Source: Bidens hawaiensis (lineage: Eukaryota; Streptophyta; Magnoliopsida; Asterales; Asteraceae). From it: 64,000 nucleotides of DNA. The translations under genes and the position numbers were made by a program. The stretch spans positions 744,001 to 808,000 of the forward strand of contig JAIQDT010000231.1 in assembly GCA_021521415.1 (NCBI GenBank), written 5' to 3'. The notes beneath the pieces are model-generated. The model searched no databases. It saw only the letters and a list, made by a program, of their open reading frames with translations, and had not been told where the DNA came from. Positions 33,165-45,650 of the stretch are shown piece by piece (the stretch's first letter is position 1; the number at the start of each line of letters is the position of its first letter).

Positions 33165-33330
33165 GGAAAGTAAAATAATAAAATATATTAAAGTTTTGAA
33201 TAAATAAAAATAAGATAAAATAAAATAAAATAAAAGTAAAATAAAATAAAAGTAAAGGTAAAAGTAAAATTAAAAATATAATAAAATAAATAAAAATTAA
33301 AATTAAAATTAAAATAAAAAATAAAATGGG
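33165..33330. repeat. (TAAAA)n-like low-complexity tract
   Basis: Runs of AAAATAAAATAAAAG-type sequence. Confidence 0.85.
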
Positions 33331-33411
33331 AGTAAAGATGAAATTAATATTATATATCAATAATATCTACAAAAGTTTCTAATGATTTTAATGTTTTGGC
33401 GAGAAAGATCA

Positions 33412-34429
33412 TGTCAGGACCGTTAATATGGTGTAAACATTAAGAAGGTTGACAAGAACACACAGATCTAATAACCCGAGGCCAGTTGGATTCTAGCGGA
33501 ATCATAATATTCAATGTATGGGAACAAAGGTTTGGATTAATGACAACGAAACAATAGAAGATAGTCGTTAAGAATAAAATCAAAGACAAAGATTCACTAC
33601 ATTTAATATATCATTTAATGTAACAGTGAAAGGAATGTCTAGGGTTTCGTGACAGCGGCGGCGGTACGAGGAGACAAAGAGAATATTCGTTTAGAATGTT
33701 TTTCTCTCGTATTGCTTACGCTCCATAGTCATGCCCTAAATGGAAACCTAGGATGCTATTTATAGACCCTGACATTCCTTATAGAATCCACTAATCATTA
33801 CATAATGAAATACAAATAAAAATACAAGTGTAAAAGTCTTCGAGCATGATATGTATCTTGCTCTAGCAGACTCAAAATGCATTGTATACTCGATAAGTGT
33901 CTTCGAGCATACTTTACTTAGAATATTTTCACATAGAAAATATTCTCCTCTAGCATGCTTCATTCTTCTTGACTAGTCCTTGCTTTGCTCGAATTTTTGT
34001 CCATCAAGCAAGCCCATTCTTCTTGATGTCTTCAATCCTGTCTTGAGACTTATTGAACAATATTTAGCTTGCACGGATGTAAATCTTGCTCGGGGGATTG
34101 AACCATGCTCGAAGTCTGTGCTTAGAACATATGACATCTTCTTATTTCATCCATGCTCGTCACCGATATGCTCGAACATCCTGTGCTCGGATCACTTGGT
34201 TAAAACTTGAATGATCAAGTTGTGCTCGATTGGCAATCCATAGTCGACAGAAGAACACTCTTGCTTGAAGAAGTGTAGCTTGGTGAATTCTTCAACACTT
34301 AGAAGAATTCAGCAAAATGGTTCTGAAGACCATGCTCGATAGTCCAAGCTTGCTCGAAGTCCATGCTTAGCCTATTTCTTAAGGAGGTTGAGAAGATTCC
34401 AATGTTCCTTGCCAAAATCCGACTCAACA
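33412..34429 (-). repeat. 3' LTR of B2 (1018 bp)
   Basis: Minus strand TGTTGAGTCGG ... GGTCCTGACA. About twenty TGCTCGA/TCGAGCA words (about 34400-33838) precede CTATAAATAGC (33765-33755). GATTCCGC occurs near the end (about 33500). Confidence 0.9.
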
Positions 34430-34440
34430 ATCTCCCCCTA
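34430..34440 (-). other. Polypurine tract of B2
   Basis: Minus-strand TAGGGGGAGAT next to the 3' LTR start. Confidence 0.8.
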
Positions 34441-34639
34441 GATTGGAACAATCTCAGATGCACCAAAACATACCTGCATATAGTTACAAATGTATCAATT
34501 TTCTAAAGATAGTCAATTTAAGCATAAACATCATTACATAACACAAGGGAATTCTGCCATTTAGGCATTACACATCAAATTCAAATATTGTTCTAATTAC
34601 AAAGCAAAATACATCATAACAAAAAAATAAAAGATAAAC

Positions 34640-36397
34640 AAGAATTAAATTAGATCATCTATTAGCTCCGTCTTGCTATCTTCTACGTAGACTCCTTTCA
34701 GCAGCCTTTTCTTTCTTGAGTTTTACGAAGGCAGCCTTTTGTTTGAACATATCTAACTCCACTCCATCTTCAGAATCAAGTGGGAATTCCGCATTGATAA
34801 TATCTTGTAAGTCTTGGATGTGTATGAAGTTTAGATCCTCATCATACTGAACTACTGCAATTGTTCCTCCTGATGCATTTCTGAGTGATATTTAGTCTTT
34901 GTTTTTGTTGTAGGTGAGATGGACTATCTTGCCATTTTGTTGCACTTGCGAGTTTGGCTCCATCATCTCCCTTCTCATGGCCAAGCTCTCTTTCAAAGTT
35001 TTCCTTTTGCCACTAGAGCCGCCTGCCTGATGAGTCTTGCTTTTCTTAGAATCCCTAAAGGATAGTTCTGAGATATTTATTTCATTTATCCCTTTTCTTC
35101 TTTTTTCTCTCTCTGCCTCACTGTGGGCATCTCTCCTTCTTTTTTTTAGAAAAGGGAATCCCTATTCTGATTGTTCTTTCAGAATTTTTTTTCAGAAAAG
35201 GGAATTCCTATGTTGACCTGCAGGCTGACTTCTATGTTGATTGTCATAAAATTTCAGTTCAGCCATCTTTTGCAATTGTTCCAATGAGAATTTTCTCAGG
35301 TCATCTCTGAAGATTATCAAACTTTCTTCATTATCTTCAGTCACCACTCTCAAGGTCCTTGATCTTTTATCAAAATAGAGATGTGTGGGCTGGTTCAAAT
35401 TCTTTGATGGTTCAGGCCTCACAATCTCTGACCATATTGCAGTCCTGCTTGTTCTGACTGGTGGATGTTTCTTCGCTTCTTCTATCTCTGACTCTCCAAA
35501 ACATTGTTTGATGGTTTCATAGCTTTGCATCATCAACCTTCCTACATTTGCACCTCTTTTGCAAAGTATGCTTATCATGTATGCCTTTCTTCCTCTTGCT
35601 TTTTCAGCTTGGCTTCCCGCAGTTTTCTTTCAGTTTCCAGAAATAATCTCTGCTCTCTATGGTAGATTTCAAGAAGTTGGTCATGAGGCATGTTATCAAA
35701 TTCATCTTCTATCATTCCCTTCTCCATCATAATGTCCTTTAAAGTTTGCACTCTCTGTGGATCCTTGAGCCATTCTCTAACCTCTGCTTCTGTCTTCTTA
35801 GCCTCTTCCTTTTCTTTTTTCAACTGCATTCTTAATTTCCTTTCCCTTTCGCAGTCAGCAGTGCATTTTTGATCCTTGTGGGAATCTTTGACCATCTGTA
35901 CTTTATTTTTTAGTTCATCAAGAGACAAGTCAATTAAAGAGTTGTATTCGTAGCCATGTAATTGCAAAAACTTGACGTCTTTATGCCCTTTAATGACTCA
36001 TACTACTTTTCATCTCTGGCATCTTTTTCAGTTCTTCCCTTATACCTCGTAGACTCTACATAAACTTTCTCGTTTCTCTTGCTTAGTTTCTCAACATAGT
36101 TTGCTACATCATCTACCATAGCATTCTTGTATATTCTTTCAAATGTATCAAATGATTGTAGGTTCAAAAAGGCAGGTTTATGTCCGGCTTTTATCAAGAA
36201 TTCTCGTTTAGACTCCCTACTCCTCCATCCATCAGCCTCTTGTGTAAATTTTCCTTAGACATCCTCTGAAGGTATTTTTCATCATATTTGAGGCTCAAGA
36301 GGTAGGCTTTATCCTCCTTTTCTTTATCATCATTCTTCTTTTCCCTCTCTTCCTTTTTATCAGATTCAATGTGTTCATCCAAGTTGTGAAGGGCTCC
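34640..36397 (-). pseudogene. ORF3 of B2, distal part
   Basis: Continuation of ORF3 after insertion H. Open pieces: 36382-36194 (Lys/Asp/Glu-rich, KKEEREKKNDDKEKEDK), 36197-36003, 35967-35575 (strong coiled coil, RKLRMQLKKEKEEAKKTEAE) and 35578-35192 (TLRVVTEDNEESLIIFRDDL, then SLEQLQKMAELKFYD). The last resembles the C-terminal part of the A2 protein, where a similar VYDP...LSQADL...LNEKKIFY order is seen. Several stops and frameshifts lie between pieces. Confidence 0.65.
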
Positions 36398-38082
36398 TGT
36401 AACATCTCGGATTTTTCGTTTACGTTTAAACCCACCGGGAATAATTTAGATTTTCATTATTAAACAAAAATAATATATTTAAGTTTCTAATGTTCAATTT
36501 ATACCCCTCATACTTTATATAATGTCTAAATCCTTATTTAAAACATAAAAAGTTCAATAATGGACCATATATCAAACTACAGGGACTAAAAATGCAAAAA
36601 AATGAAACTTTCCCCATTGTGGCCCGGGGTGCTGCGCGATGGGACCACCCTAGGTGGCCGCGCGGCGCGACGGGGTACCTGCACAGATCGTTTAAGCCTT
36701 AGTTCATTTTCTAGTTCGTTTAAGGTATAAAATCGTTTATTTTAGGCTTGTTAAATTGAATTAAGGTCCAAGTAAACATCATACAACTAAAATATCATTC
36801 CTAATTTGTTTTCCTTTGTCAAGATTAGATATTTGTGAATAAATCGAAGATTCTTTCCTTAAATCGCATATACTTGCTTAAACGGGCCAAAAAGCCCATA
36901 TTTGGTTCGTTTTAGGTATTCTTATATAAACACATCATAATTCCCTACTGTAAACCTTAACTAACCCTACTACATCTCCTCCAGCCGTCACCTACCTCTG
37001 CTCATTCTCAAACCCTTTGGTTTTTGCATATTCGTTAAAGACACAAGCCTTGACGTTTGACTTTGCTTATACGTTGATCTTTGACTTGTTATATCTCTTG
37101 ATCCTTTCACTTTCCGGGTAAGTTGTAAATTGTAAAATTATTCATACATACTCCCTAGTCAATAACATTCAATCAATTTCTAAGATTGAAGGGTATTGAC
37201 TATTCAATTGCTTTAAAACCTGATAAAGGGTAAAACAGTCAACAACTTTGACTTCTCGTTTACTCATACTTCTGGTCATATTCAATGTTCGGTCTAGAAG
37301 ACTTTTCTTCTCGTAATTAAATTTTAAGGGTTCTGAATAAAACCCTACTCCTAACTCGAAGTTTGGATTCTGGTCAGACTCGACTCGTTTAAACATTAAA
37401 ATCAACATAACTAGAGTTCTATTAATCCGTTTGGATTAATTCCAGTGGCATTGAGTTCGATTTTATTTATAGTTTCATATCAAAAAGTTTCAGATTCTGA
37501 TCATTAATCTCGTTGGACGTGTATTGGACGACTCGCTTAAATCATTAGTTCATTTGTTGAATTTATTAATCACTTGTCACACCCCGTTAAGCGAATTGCG
37601 GAAGCGTAAAACGGAAATGCAACAGATACAACTGGTATCAAATACATTGTTCATAAAGAAACATTACTAACTAATTTACAATATATTATATCGTTCTAAC
37701 ATCTTTTACAAACTAGGTGATACAATCAAACCGGTTCTTCAATTACTTTAGTTCTAACTCAAATGCCCATGGCATCAATCACCAATCAGACACGTAACGC
37801 ACAGGAAATTACTTCTCATACCTGATTACCTGAAAAGCATGTTAAAACAGGTCAACTACGAATAGTTGGTGAGTTTCATAAGTTTAACGAAATCAGTTCT
37901 GCGCACCACACAGTCATAGTTTGTATGTACGCGCGTATGTAAAAATATGTATTTATGTTTGTATAAATATGTACAGCCATATCCTTATGTGTGCATATGC
38001 ACACACGTACGTTTATAATATAAATTCGAAATTTCTGTAAAACCGTTATTGTTTGTTCGTACTACCTGTTTCCAATTTCCGT

Positions 38083-38228
38083 GTTTAACCAACCACTGTG
38101 GACCCCCTTCCTCCCACAACGGTTCCACATAAACTCAACCACTGTGGCCCCTCTTCCGCCCACAACGGTTCCGCGTTAACATCAACCACTGTGGTCCCCC
38201 TTCCACCCACAATGATTCCACGTAAACT
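38083..38228 (-). repeat. Three-unit repeat in G2
   Basis: Three units with AACCACTGTGG and CCCACAACGGTTCC, against two units in each G1 LTR. Confidence 0.75.
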
Positions 38229-38429
38229 CAAACACTATATAGTGTACACGCAAATAATTAGCATATTTTACACATAGTATTTCCTACGGCTAATCACATA
38301 GCATGTATATAGACACATATACACATATAGTATTTATCACGTATCCCCAAATAATGTGGCTCCCCATCCTCCCACAATACGTATAATCACATTATTTTCT
38401 TAACATTCAGGTCATAATGAAGTTAGTTC

Positions 38430-38826
38430 GTTTAATAAGTTGCAGCAGAATTTGGCTCATAGGCCATACTCAACTTTAGTTTAGTAAGTTACAGCAGAAC
38501 TTGGCTCATAGGCCATACTCAACTTTAGTTTATAAGTTGCAGCAGAACTTGGCTCATAGGCCATACTCAACTTTAGTTTATAAGTTGCAGCAGAACTTGG
38601 CTCATAGGCCATACTCAACTTCAGTTTAGTAAGTTGCAGCAGAACTTGGCTCATAGGCCATACTCAACTTTAGGCTAGTAAGTTGCAGCAGAACTTGGCT
38701 CATAGGCCATACTCAACTTTAGGTTAGTAAGTTGCAGCAGAACTTGGCTCATAGGCCATACTCAAATTTAGGTTAGTAAGTTGTAGCAGAACTTCGCTCA
38801 TAGGCCATACTCAACTTTAGTTTATT
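38430..38826 (-). repeat. About 48-bp minisatellite in G2
   Basis: Eight units of AACTTGGCTCATAGGCCATA type. The copy number differs from the six units in G1, part of the LTR length difference. Confidence 0.88.
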
Positions 38827-41800
38827 ACTATTGTGGCCCCCCTTCCACCCACAATAGCCCCATAATCATCACAGACCATGTTATCCCCATGGCCATTACA
38901 GACCACGTTATCTCCCAAATTAGTTATGTTTAACATTACATAACGTGTTTGTATAAACATGTTGTCACGTGTAATTTCATTATGTTTTGCAATTCGTATT
39001 ATCTCCACTAAATATGTCAATCAACAATAATAATCATCTTTCATCAGCACGTAGTCAATCATTATGTTTGTAGGGACTTTTCTTATATAAATGTCAGATA
39101 TTTTATATCCTGATCCGTTTTCAGATAGATAAAATGTATAAACATGCTTTCCACCCCAAAAGTTCGTAAAATAGTTTAAAGAGTGGGGTCATGAAACTCA
39201 CAATTTTGTAGGCACTCGGTGCGAGGTCAGCTCGGGTTTTGTTTCCCTTGCTATCACTTAGTCCCTATAGTCCATATTATAATAATATTAATATTTTAAT
39301 ATTATTATAATCTCAGTACTAAACTGGGCTGTATAACTAATCTGGGTATAGCTGGAACGCCCAGAAAGTGCCAATAGGCTTAGGTTGTGATGTTGTTCAA
39401 TATCTAATACTTAAAACCGAACTTGGCTCAGATTCCCGTTTTCCCAGCTAGGACAAGTTGTTCGTTTACGCGTTCAGAAAACAGTTATGGGAAAATAAGC
39501 TTGGGTAAATGTATTGGTTAATAAAATGATTAAGTTATAAAGAAGGATCACATACTGGGTTCCCGGATTAGCCACGGGGCCCGTTTCCGTTTATTCAGTT
39601 TGATTTTAGAAGAAACGCGCACAATTTACCCGGATTGTCCACGTTTCTCATAGAAAAGTTCGTTTTTACTTAATTAATCCGAAAATATGATTTTTGATCA
39701 CTCTTGGTGTTTTGATATTCCCGCAGGTTCGCTAGTCGCGAACTTGCTGGTTTTTATAAAAACTGAATTTGTTTAATCTTTAAATTAACATAATTAATTA
39801 ACCGTTAATTATTAAATTATGAGAATTTAACCACTTATCAATTAAAATATGTAGATTTTTATAATAATATTTCTGTAATTATTTTACTGATTTATTAATT
39901 TATAAAAATTCTTTTTATCATCTATATTTCGCCTGAAAATCGTCCGTTTACCCCAAACAATTTCCAAAAATTCCACAAAAGTTCCTGAATACTCAAATCA
40001 TGTCCCAACTCAACCTGTATCAATTTTAGAATGTAAAAGTTTCGTGCGATATTCTTTTCGGCCCAAATTTGTCTATAAAAATTCACACGAACGCTTATAA
40101 ACAAAACACCTTTAAACTTCTCAAAATGATCCCAAAATTCATATGTGATAAAAATATATCAAATCTGAGTTCGCAGAAAATTTTCATAATTTTTGAAGTA
40201 TTTTAGCTATTTTTCCCAAATAAACGTCCCAATTTGGTAATAAATTCACCAAATATTCTCGGATGGTCGAAAAATTACCAAATTTGAACAGGGACTCATT
40301 GACATGGTCCCTGATGTCCCTGAAAAATTTCAAGTCCTAAAAATATGCACATCACAACCTTAACCTAAATAGCCCGAAGGCGAGTGTTTCGGCATTACCT
40401 TAGCGGGTTTAGCTCGTTTCCGACTTTTTAATCAAGTTTTCAGGTTCTTGTGCTTCTAAGAAAGCTAGGTACAAGTCCTATATCACAACCCAAGCAATTT
40501 TTCATCAACATAACAGCCCTTAACTTAGGGTTTCGGCTAGTGCACAAAAACGGACTTTTGAGCCTTAAAAACGCCGTTTCAACCCTTTAATCCGTGTTTA
40601 TGGCCAAAAAAATATCGAAACAGGTTCCTTACCGTGTTTATGATCAAAACATGTTTATGGACCATTTTTAGGATTTTTACACGGTTAGGAATGATTTTTA
40701 GTAACCAAGACATGTTTTTATGGTATTAAACGAGTTTAAACAAGTATAAAAGCTACTTATTTGAGCTCCTTACCTTAGGGTTTGAAGGTTTTCTGCAAAC
40801 TCAGGTTTAGAGCTGCTTGGACCTCAATTTTTATCAACTAAAATGAATAAACAAGCTTCCAAAATAAGTTTTATAAAAAGAATGGGGGTGGGGGTGGGCT
40901 GCGGCCGGGATTCCTTATAGGCCCCCTTTGGGCTGTTTTGGCCCAATATTCTGATTTCTCAAGCCCAAATATGAAAATCTATGTCCAAATTTAGTTCGGG
41001 TTCGGTTTTTGGCGCGAAAAAATTATCGGGTGCGTTAAACAGCGCGAAAACAAGTGTTTTTCGGCTAGTTTTGTGTAAAATTATAAAAACTTATTACACG
41101 TTTGTAAAAATCAAAAATATTTTCACGGATCGCTTAAAACATTTCAATTAAGTATTTGGTAAGTCTTTTTCGGCTTAACGGATGATACAATGCTTGGTTT
41201 GTAACTATCTTTCGCGTTTAAATCTATAGCGGGTAGTTAAACGAGCATGTTTTCGTTTAACTTGTTTGCTATCGAACTAAGGCCATATTACTAATATTTT
41301 AGCTTGCATAGATCGTATATCACTTATAGATGGCACCCCAGGATATCCGGACCATAACCAGACCCGTTTGGTTATTCGTTTGTTCGCTACGCAATAAGCA
41401 GTTAAACGCTTATTCAAGTTTGTAAGTACTAAGGTGTACTCGGTTTTGCCACGGACGTCACATCACTTTCCTTCCGTCTAAGGTGAGTTTGATCGTTCCC
41501 CTTTTTATTTGCTGTTTTCAAACGTTTTGGGGACATATGCGTACTTATTCATATTTTCTATCTATATATATACACAAAATCGCAAATATAATCATTGTGT
41601 GAATATCAGTTGAATGCTATTTGCTAGTTGCTACATGTTTAATTCTTTACTTGATAACGTTTCAGAGAGTTCCAGCATATCCCCTTGTAGGGGGTTCTCA
41701 TTAGTGTGATCATACGACCGTTTTAGTAACCGGAGCCCGATTCGCTTGGCAAAGGTAAAACGACAACCTTAGTCATTGTAATCAATGCCCGATTCGCTTG

Positions 41801-42233
41801 GCAACGATTTCATTGGCACACACGATTTGGTTATATGCATGTTTGTTATGATTCGATTGATTATTATCACATGGTTGGTTAGCGCATTTATCATTTATCA
41901 ACTATATATATATATATATGCTATTATTTAATGTTTCAAAATTGGTGATCATCTCACTCAACATGTGTTGTTGACAAACTCCATTTTCTACGTATATGCA
42001 GGTTGCTTAGATTGAAGTATGGATATTTATTCAAGACCATAGGTTACATTGAAGACAAACTTAATTGTAATTGATTGTATTTATTCATTTGAATTGTTTT
42101 GTTGTATTTGATTATTGTGTGTTATTTGAATTATATAATTAATTAGATATTACATTTTACATATGATAGTATCTTCGAGCTGTGAGCAATCGGATCACGC
42201 CCCGGCATTTCCGCCTTAGGTTGGGGTGTGACA

Positions 42234-44525
42234 GCTCCTATCATAGGTTCTTCTGTTTGAATTATTTGTGGCCATTCAACAACCTTGGGTTGTGATTCCC
42301 TTCTTTTATAAACCTTCACAGATTTTTGTCTTTTTGATTTAGGAGTCTCAATTTCAAATGTTTCTTTTCTTTTCATACCCTCCTCAGGTTCTGTCTCTTG
42401 CTTAGTGATAACGGGTCCAGTTTCTCTATTCTCATAAGTCACTTTTGCTTGTTCATCATCGGCAATATCTTCAATTCTGAGCTTATTGACTCTAGGATTT
42501 TCATTAAAAACCTCTTTTGATTATTGGCTCTGGTTTATCTTTTAGCAGCAGTTAGCTTGCCTTCCAGCGTTCTGTTCTTTGTTCTGCTTGAGCCCTCTTA
42601 GCAGCTGCCATAGTCTCTGGTGCATATTCATTAGGATTCAGGAGAATCCAATAATTTGTCCAGAGCATAACCAATTGAGAAATAAATTTTACTTATATGT
42701 TCCATGGCATTTTTGGTCCCTCGTCTCTTTTGGGTTCTACTCTGACTCCCAGACCAAATTCAGTTTCCATTTCAGGCTCTGGCTCAAGCTGTATAGGCTC
42801 AGCTCTTCTACTGTGTGTGCTCTTTGAGTTTGCTGTTCAAATTTTTTTTCTTTTAGTGCCTCTATAGCAGCCCCTATGGCCTCATCGGCTACTTTCTTTA
42901 TCCACTCTTCTTCCTCTTCCTTCTTTTTCATCTCAATCAGTGCCTCTAGCACTTCTTGAGGAACTTCCTCTTCCTCTTCTTCAACCATCACCCTCTCTCT
43001 CTCTCTCTTGATTTATCATTTTGATAACAGTTTGAACAGACTCAACTTCTACAATGTATGGATCCACTACATCATCCCTTTGAAGTATTTCATCTCCAGA
43101 TTGCATTATGTGTGCAGATTTGGGATGTAGATCTTCATCAGTTAGTGCAATCCCTTTTCCCTTCATTTTTCTTTTTAAAATCTGCTCTTGTGTTTCTTCT
43201 TCCTCATCCTCAGACTTCCGCTCATCCACTGCGTCTTCTACATATTCTTCATTGATCATTTCAAGAGCATTGGATGTCCCCACTTCAGTTTCTTCAACAC
43301 TAGCCTCAGCTTATTGTTCGTTTAGGATCTTTAGAGCATCTGCTGTATATTAGACATTCTCCCCCTGTTTTGGTGCATCTGAGGTCTTCTCAACCTCAGC
43401 CTGCTCTAAGGTTTGAATTCGAATTAAGGCTTGCTGCAGAGCCTGCTCTAGGGCTTTGTTCTTCTGATTAAAAAATGCATTCTTTTCTTTTAGCATTATG
43501 TTTTCAAATTACAATGCAGCATTTTCAGAGATAATATCATAAATGCTCGGGCTTGATTGTGGTGTTTCTTGAGTGGGTTGAGATGCAGGTTCAGAAAAAT
43601 GTTCTGGTGAAGAGGTTTCAGGTGATGGCATTGAAGACCAAGTCATGAACCCATTCAAGAATATACACATTGAATAAGAGGTTTCACATTGAATAAGAAA
43701 AATGTGGTGTTTCATGAACCCATTGAATAAGAGGTTTCAGGTGTCCAGGGGTGAGAGGTACATCAATCACTCCCAGAGCAGGAACAAGTAACCATGGGAG
43801 AACATCCCATTTGGCATTGTAATTGAATTTACTCCTTGCATCCTTCATTCTTTAACAGATATTAGGGTCCTGTAGTCTGAGAACTTCACCTGTCAGTTGC
43901 AGATTTTGGAAAGACCTGTTTATGAGAATCTGGAGGAATTATGGGTACATAAGAAATCTTTGATTGACCCCCTTTTGAGCATTGGACACCAAACCATTAA
44001 AAATGAATCTTGAAAAGTTGAATGGTTGTTGATAAAGGATGGCTACTGTCATTGTTGCTAGTTCCCTGCTCAACAAGGTTCAGGTTCCTCTTCTTGGAGA
44101 CATGGACTGGATCACATGATGTATTAAGAAACGATAGATTAGGGGAAAGCTTCCCTTCTGAAACTATCCTTCATGTACACCCCCTTGATATCCCATTGTT
44201 TCTTGAAATATTTTGGGACCAAATACAATTGGAGCACTTCATGATTGTCATTTAAATGTAGTGATTCTCTGATCGATGCCTTAGTGATTTCAATATCTTG
44301 ATTAAGGATAGATGCTTCTATTCTTTTCCCATTTATATCATTAGCATAGGTAGCAGAGTTCCAGAAATCGGTGATGTGGTTTCTGTATATCGTTGGGCTT
44401 TCGGTCAATGCTACCCTCAAGTTGGAGTTATTTAGGAAATTGATAATTAACTCCAATTCCCTATTGTTATCATTTACTTCCAATAGACCGCACATATTGT
44501 GTCTAGATTCGAACTTCATCGCCAT
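42234..44525 (-). pseudogene. ORF3 of B2, proximal part
   Basis: Starts at the ATG 44525 (MAMKFESRHNMCG), five bases after a strong 3' splice-site sequence. The first 128 codons are open and carry YRNHITDFWNSATYAND and ASILNQDIEITKASIRESL, aligning with IEDFWHTVYYD and VNGHDIQFSSEDIRLAL of A2. After a frameshift near 44139 the second conserved block is readable, with FNFSRFIFNGLVSNA and FLMYP followed by a stop and FLQILI (about 44020-43925). Further down come Glu-rich pieces at 43283-42981 and 42991-42737 (MMVEEEEEEVPQEVLEALIE) and a Lys/Arg-rich piece at 42442-42143. No membrane segment is seen. Function unknown. Confidence 0.72.
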
Positions 44526-44550
44526 CAGATCTGCAAAACAACAGAATAGT
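44520..44550 (-). other. Predicted 3' splice site in front of ORF3 (B2)
   Basis: Minus strand CTATTCTGTTGTTTTGCAG, then ATCTGATGGCG; the AG is at 44532-44531 and the ATG at 44525. Same design as A2 at 9437. Confidence 0.55.
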
Positions 44551-44876
44551 CAGTATTCACAAGTGCACAATCGATAGCGGTGAGTAATTAGAGAAGAATA
44601 GCGTCTTTAGTAACACGTTCCGTAGTCGTATGCATACCTACACAAATCAAGGAAACAATCAGTAAATAGTCAAATAGAAACCCTAATTTCGCAACTTGGG
44701 GATACGATGACAGTGATCGATATCTTACCAAGGTTGAAACAAAGCAAATGGCTATGTTCGAAGTAGTATTGAGCATAAATAGAAAGTCTGAGTGAGTAGG
44801 GTTTTCACGAGCAAGAGGTTTTCTAATTAGGTTGAAAGCAGGAGATGAAATATGTGAAAAAATTTCTAAGTCCCCG

Positions 44877-45650
44877 TTTTATACCTAACGTTTGGTCAGT
44901 ACAGTCCTGATTTGTCGTCTAGTGCACTACAATTGTCATTTAATTCAAATTAAATGTACTTCCCTTGCTCGAGCATACAGCCAAATAAACAGTTATCCCC
45001 ACTGTACTCGAAGACCTTTCCCAAGTCCTGCTCGACATACTTAAGTGAACAGTTATGTTACTCAAAGACCAGTATACTCGAGATAGTTTGCTCGAATATA
45101 CTTGTGCTCGATACCTTAGCCGATTAATAAAAATGAGCCATCACATGCTCGAGTATTGGGTCATACTCGAGAGTGTTCAAATTTAATGTACTATAGACTA
45201 GCATGCTCGTGATATGTATCATGTTCGAAGGTTTGAAACATTTTCTAACCCTCATAGCTTGTGCTCGAAGTATATAATAAATAATCAGTCACTCATTCAT
45301 ACTCGAGACACATTCAAAACATTAGCTCAACTGTTACTCGAACATACTTGAAAGATAATCCTGTGAACACCAATGCTCGTAGAATATATGCATGCTCGAC
45401 AACACTTAGAAATCTATCATGACGTATCATCTTCTCGTGAAGTACATTCATGCTCGAAAATACTTAACAGAAATTTATCATGTGAATATATGTACCCGTG
45501 GGAGCAACATATGAGATATCTATGCTCGACACACTTATAAAAGTTTTTTTTTTCAGAGCATGTCATTGTGCTCGAAGAGCAACATATGAGATATCTATGC
45601 TTGAAACACTTAAATCCATTCAGATTTCATTTCAACAACAAACCATCATT
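44877..45650 (-). promoter_or_regulatory. Putative internal promoter ahead of ORF3 (B2)
   Basis: TGCTCGA/TCGAGCA words at 45650-44960 are followed on the minus strand by GGTATAAAACGGGG (TATAAAA at 44883-44877), about 350 bp before the ORF3 ATG. The same word fills the B2 LTR upstream of its TATA box. Activity is inferred. Confidence 0.5.

Larger units (their letters stand above)
37575..41462 (-). mobile_element. Solo LTR G2 of the G1 gypsy family
   Basis: 3888 bp, TGTCACACCCCG ... CGGACGTCACA, TSD TCACT on both sides (37570-37574, 41463-41467). Collinear with the right LTR of G1 in reverse. No internal region, so LTR-LTR recombination removed it. Confidence 0.93.
36398..42233 (+). mobile_element. 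Solo LTR H (gypsy-type, about 1.9 kb) carrying G2
   Basis: TGTAACATCTCGG ... GGTTGGGGTGTGACA flanked by TSD GCTCC (36393-36397, 42234-42238). Without G2 and its duplicated 5 bp it is 1943 bp, with TG...CA ends and no coding sequence, so it is best read as a solo LTR. It holds two copies of GCCCGATTCGCTTGGCAA (about 41727 and 41788). It splits ORF3 of B2. Confidence 0.82.
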
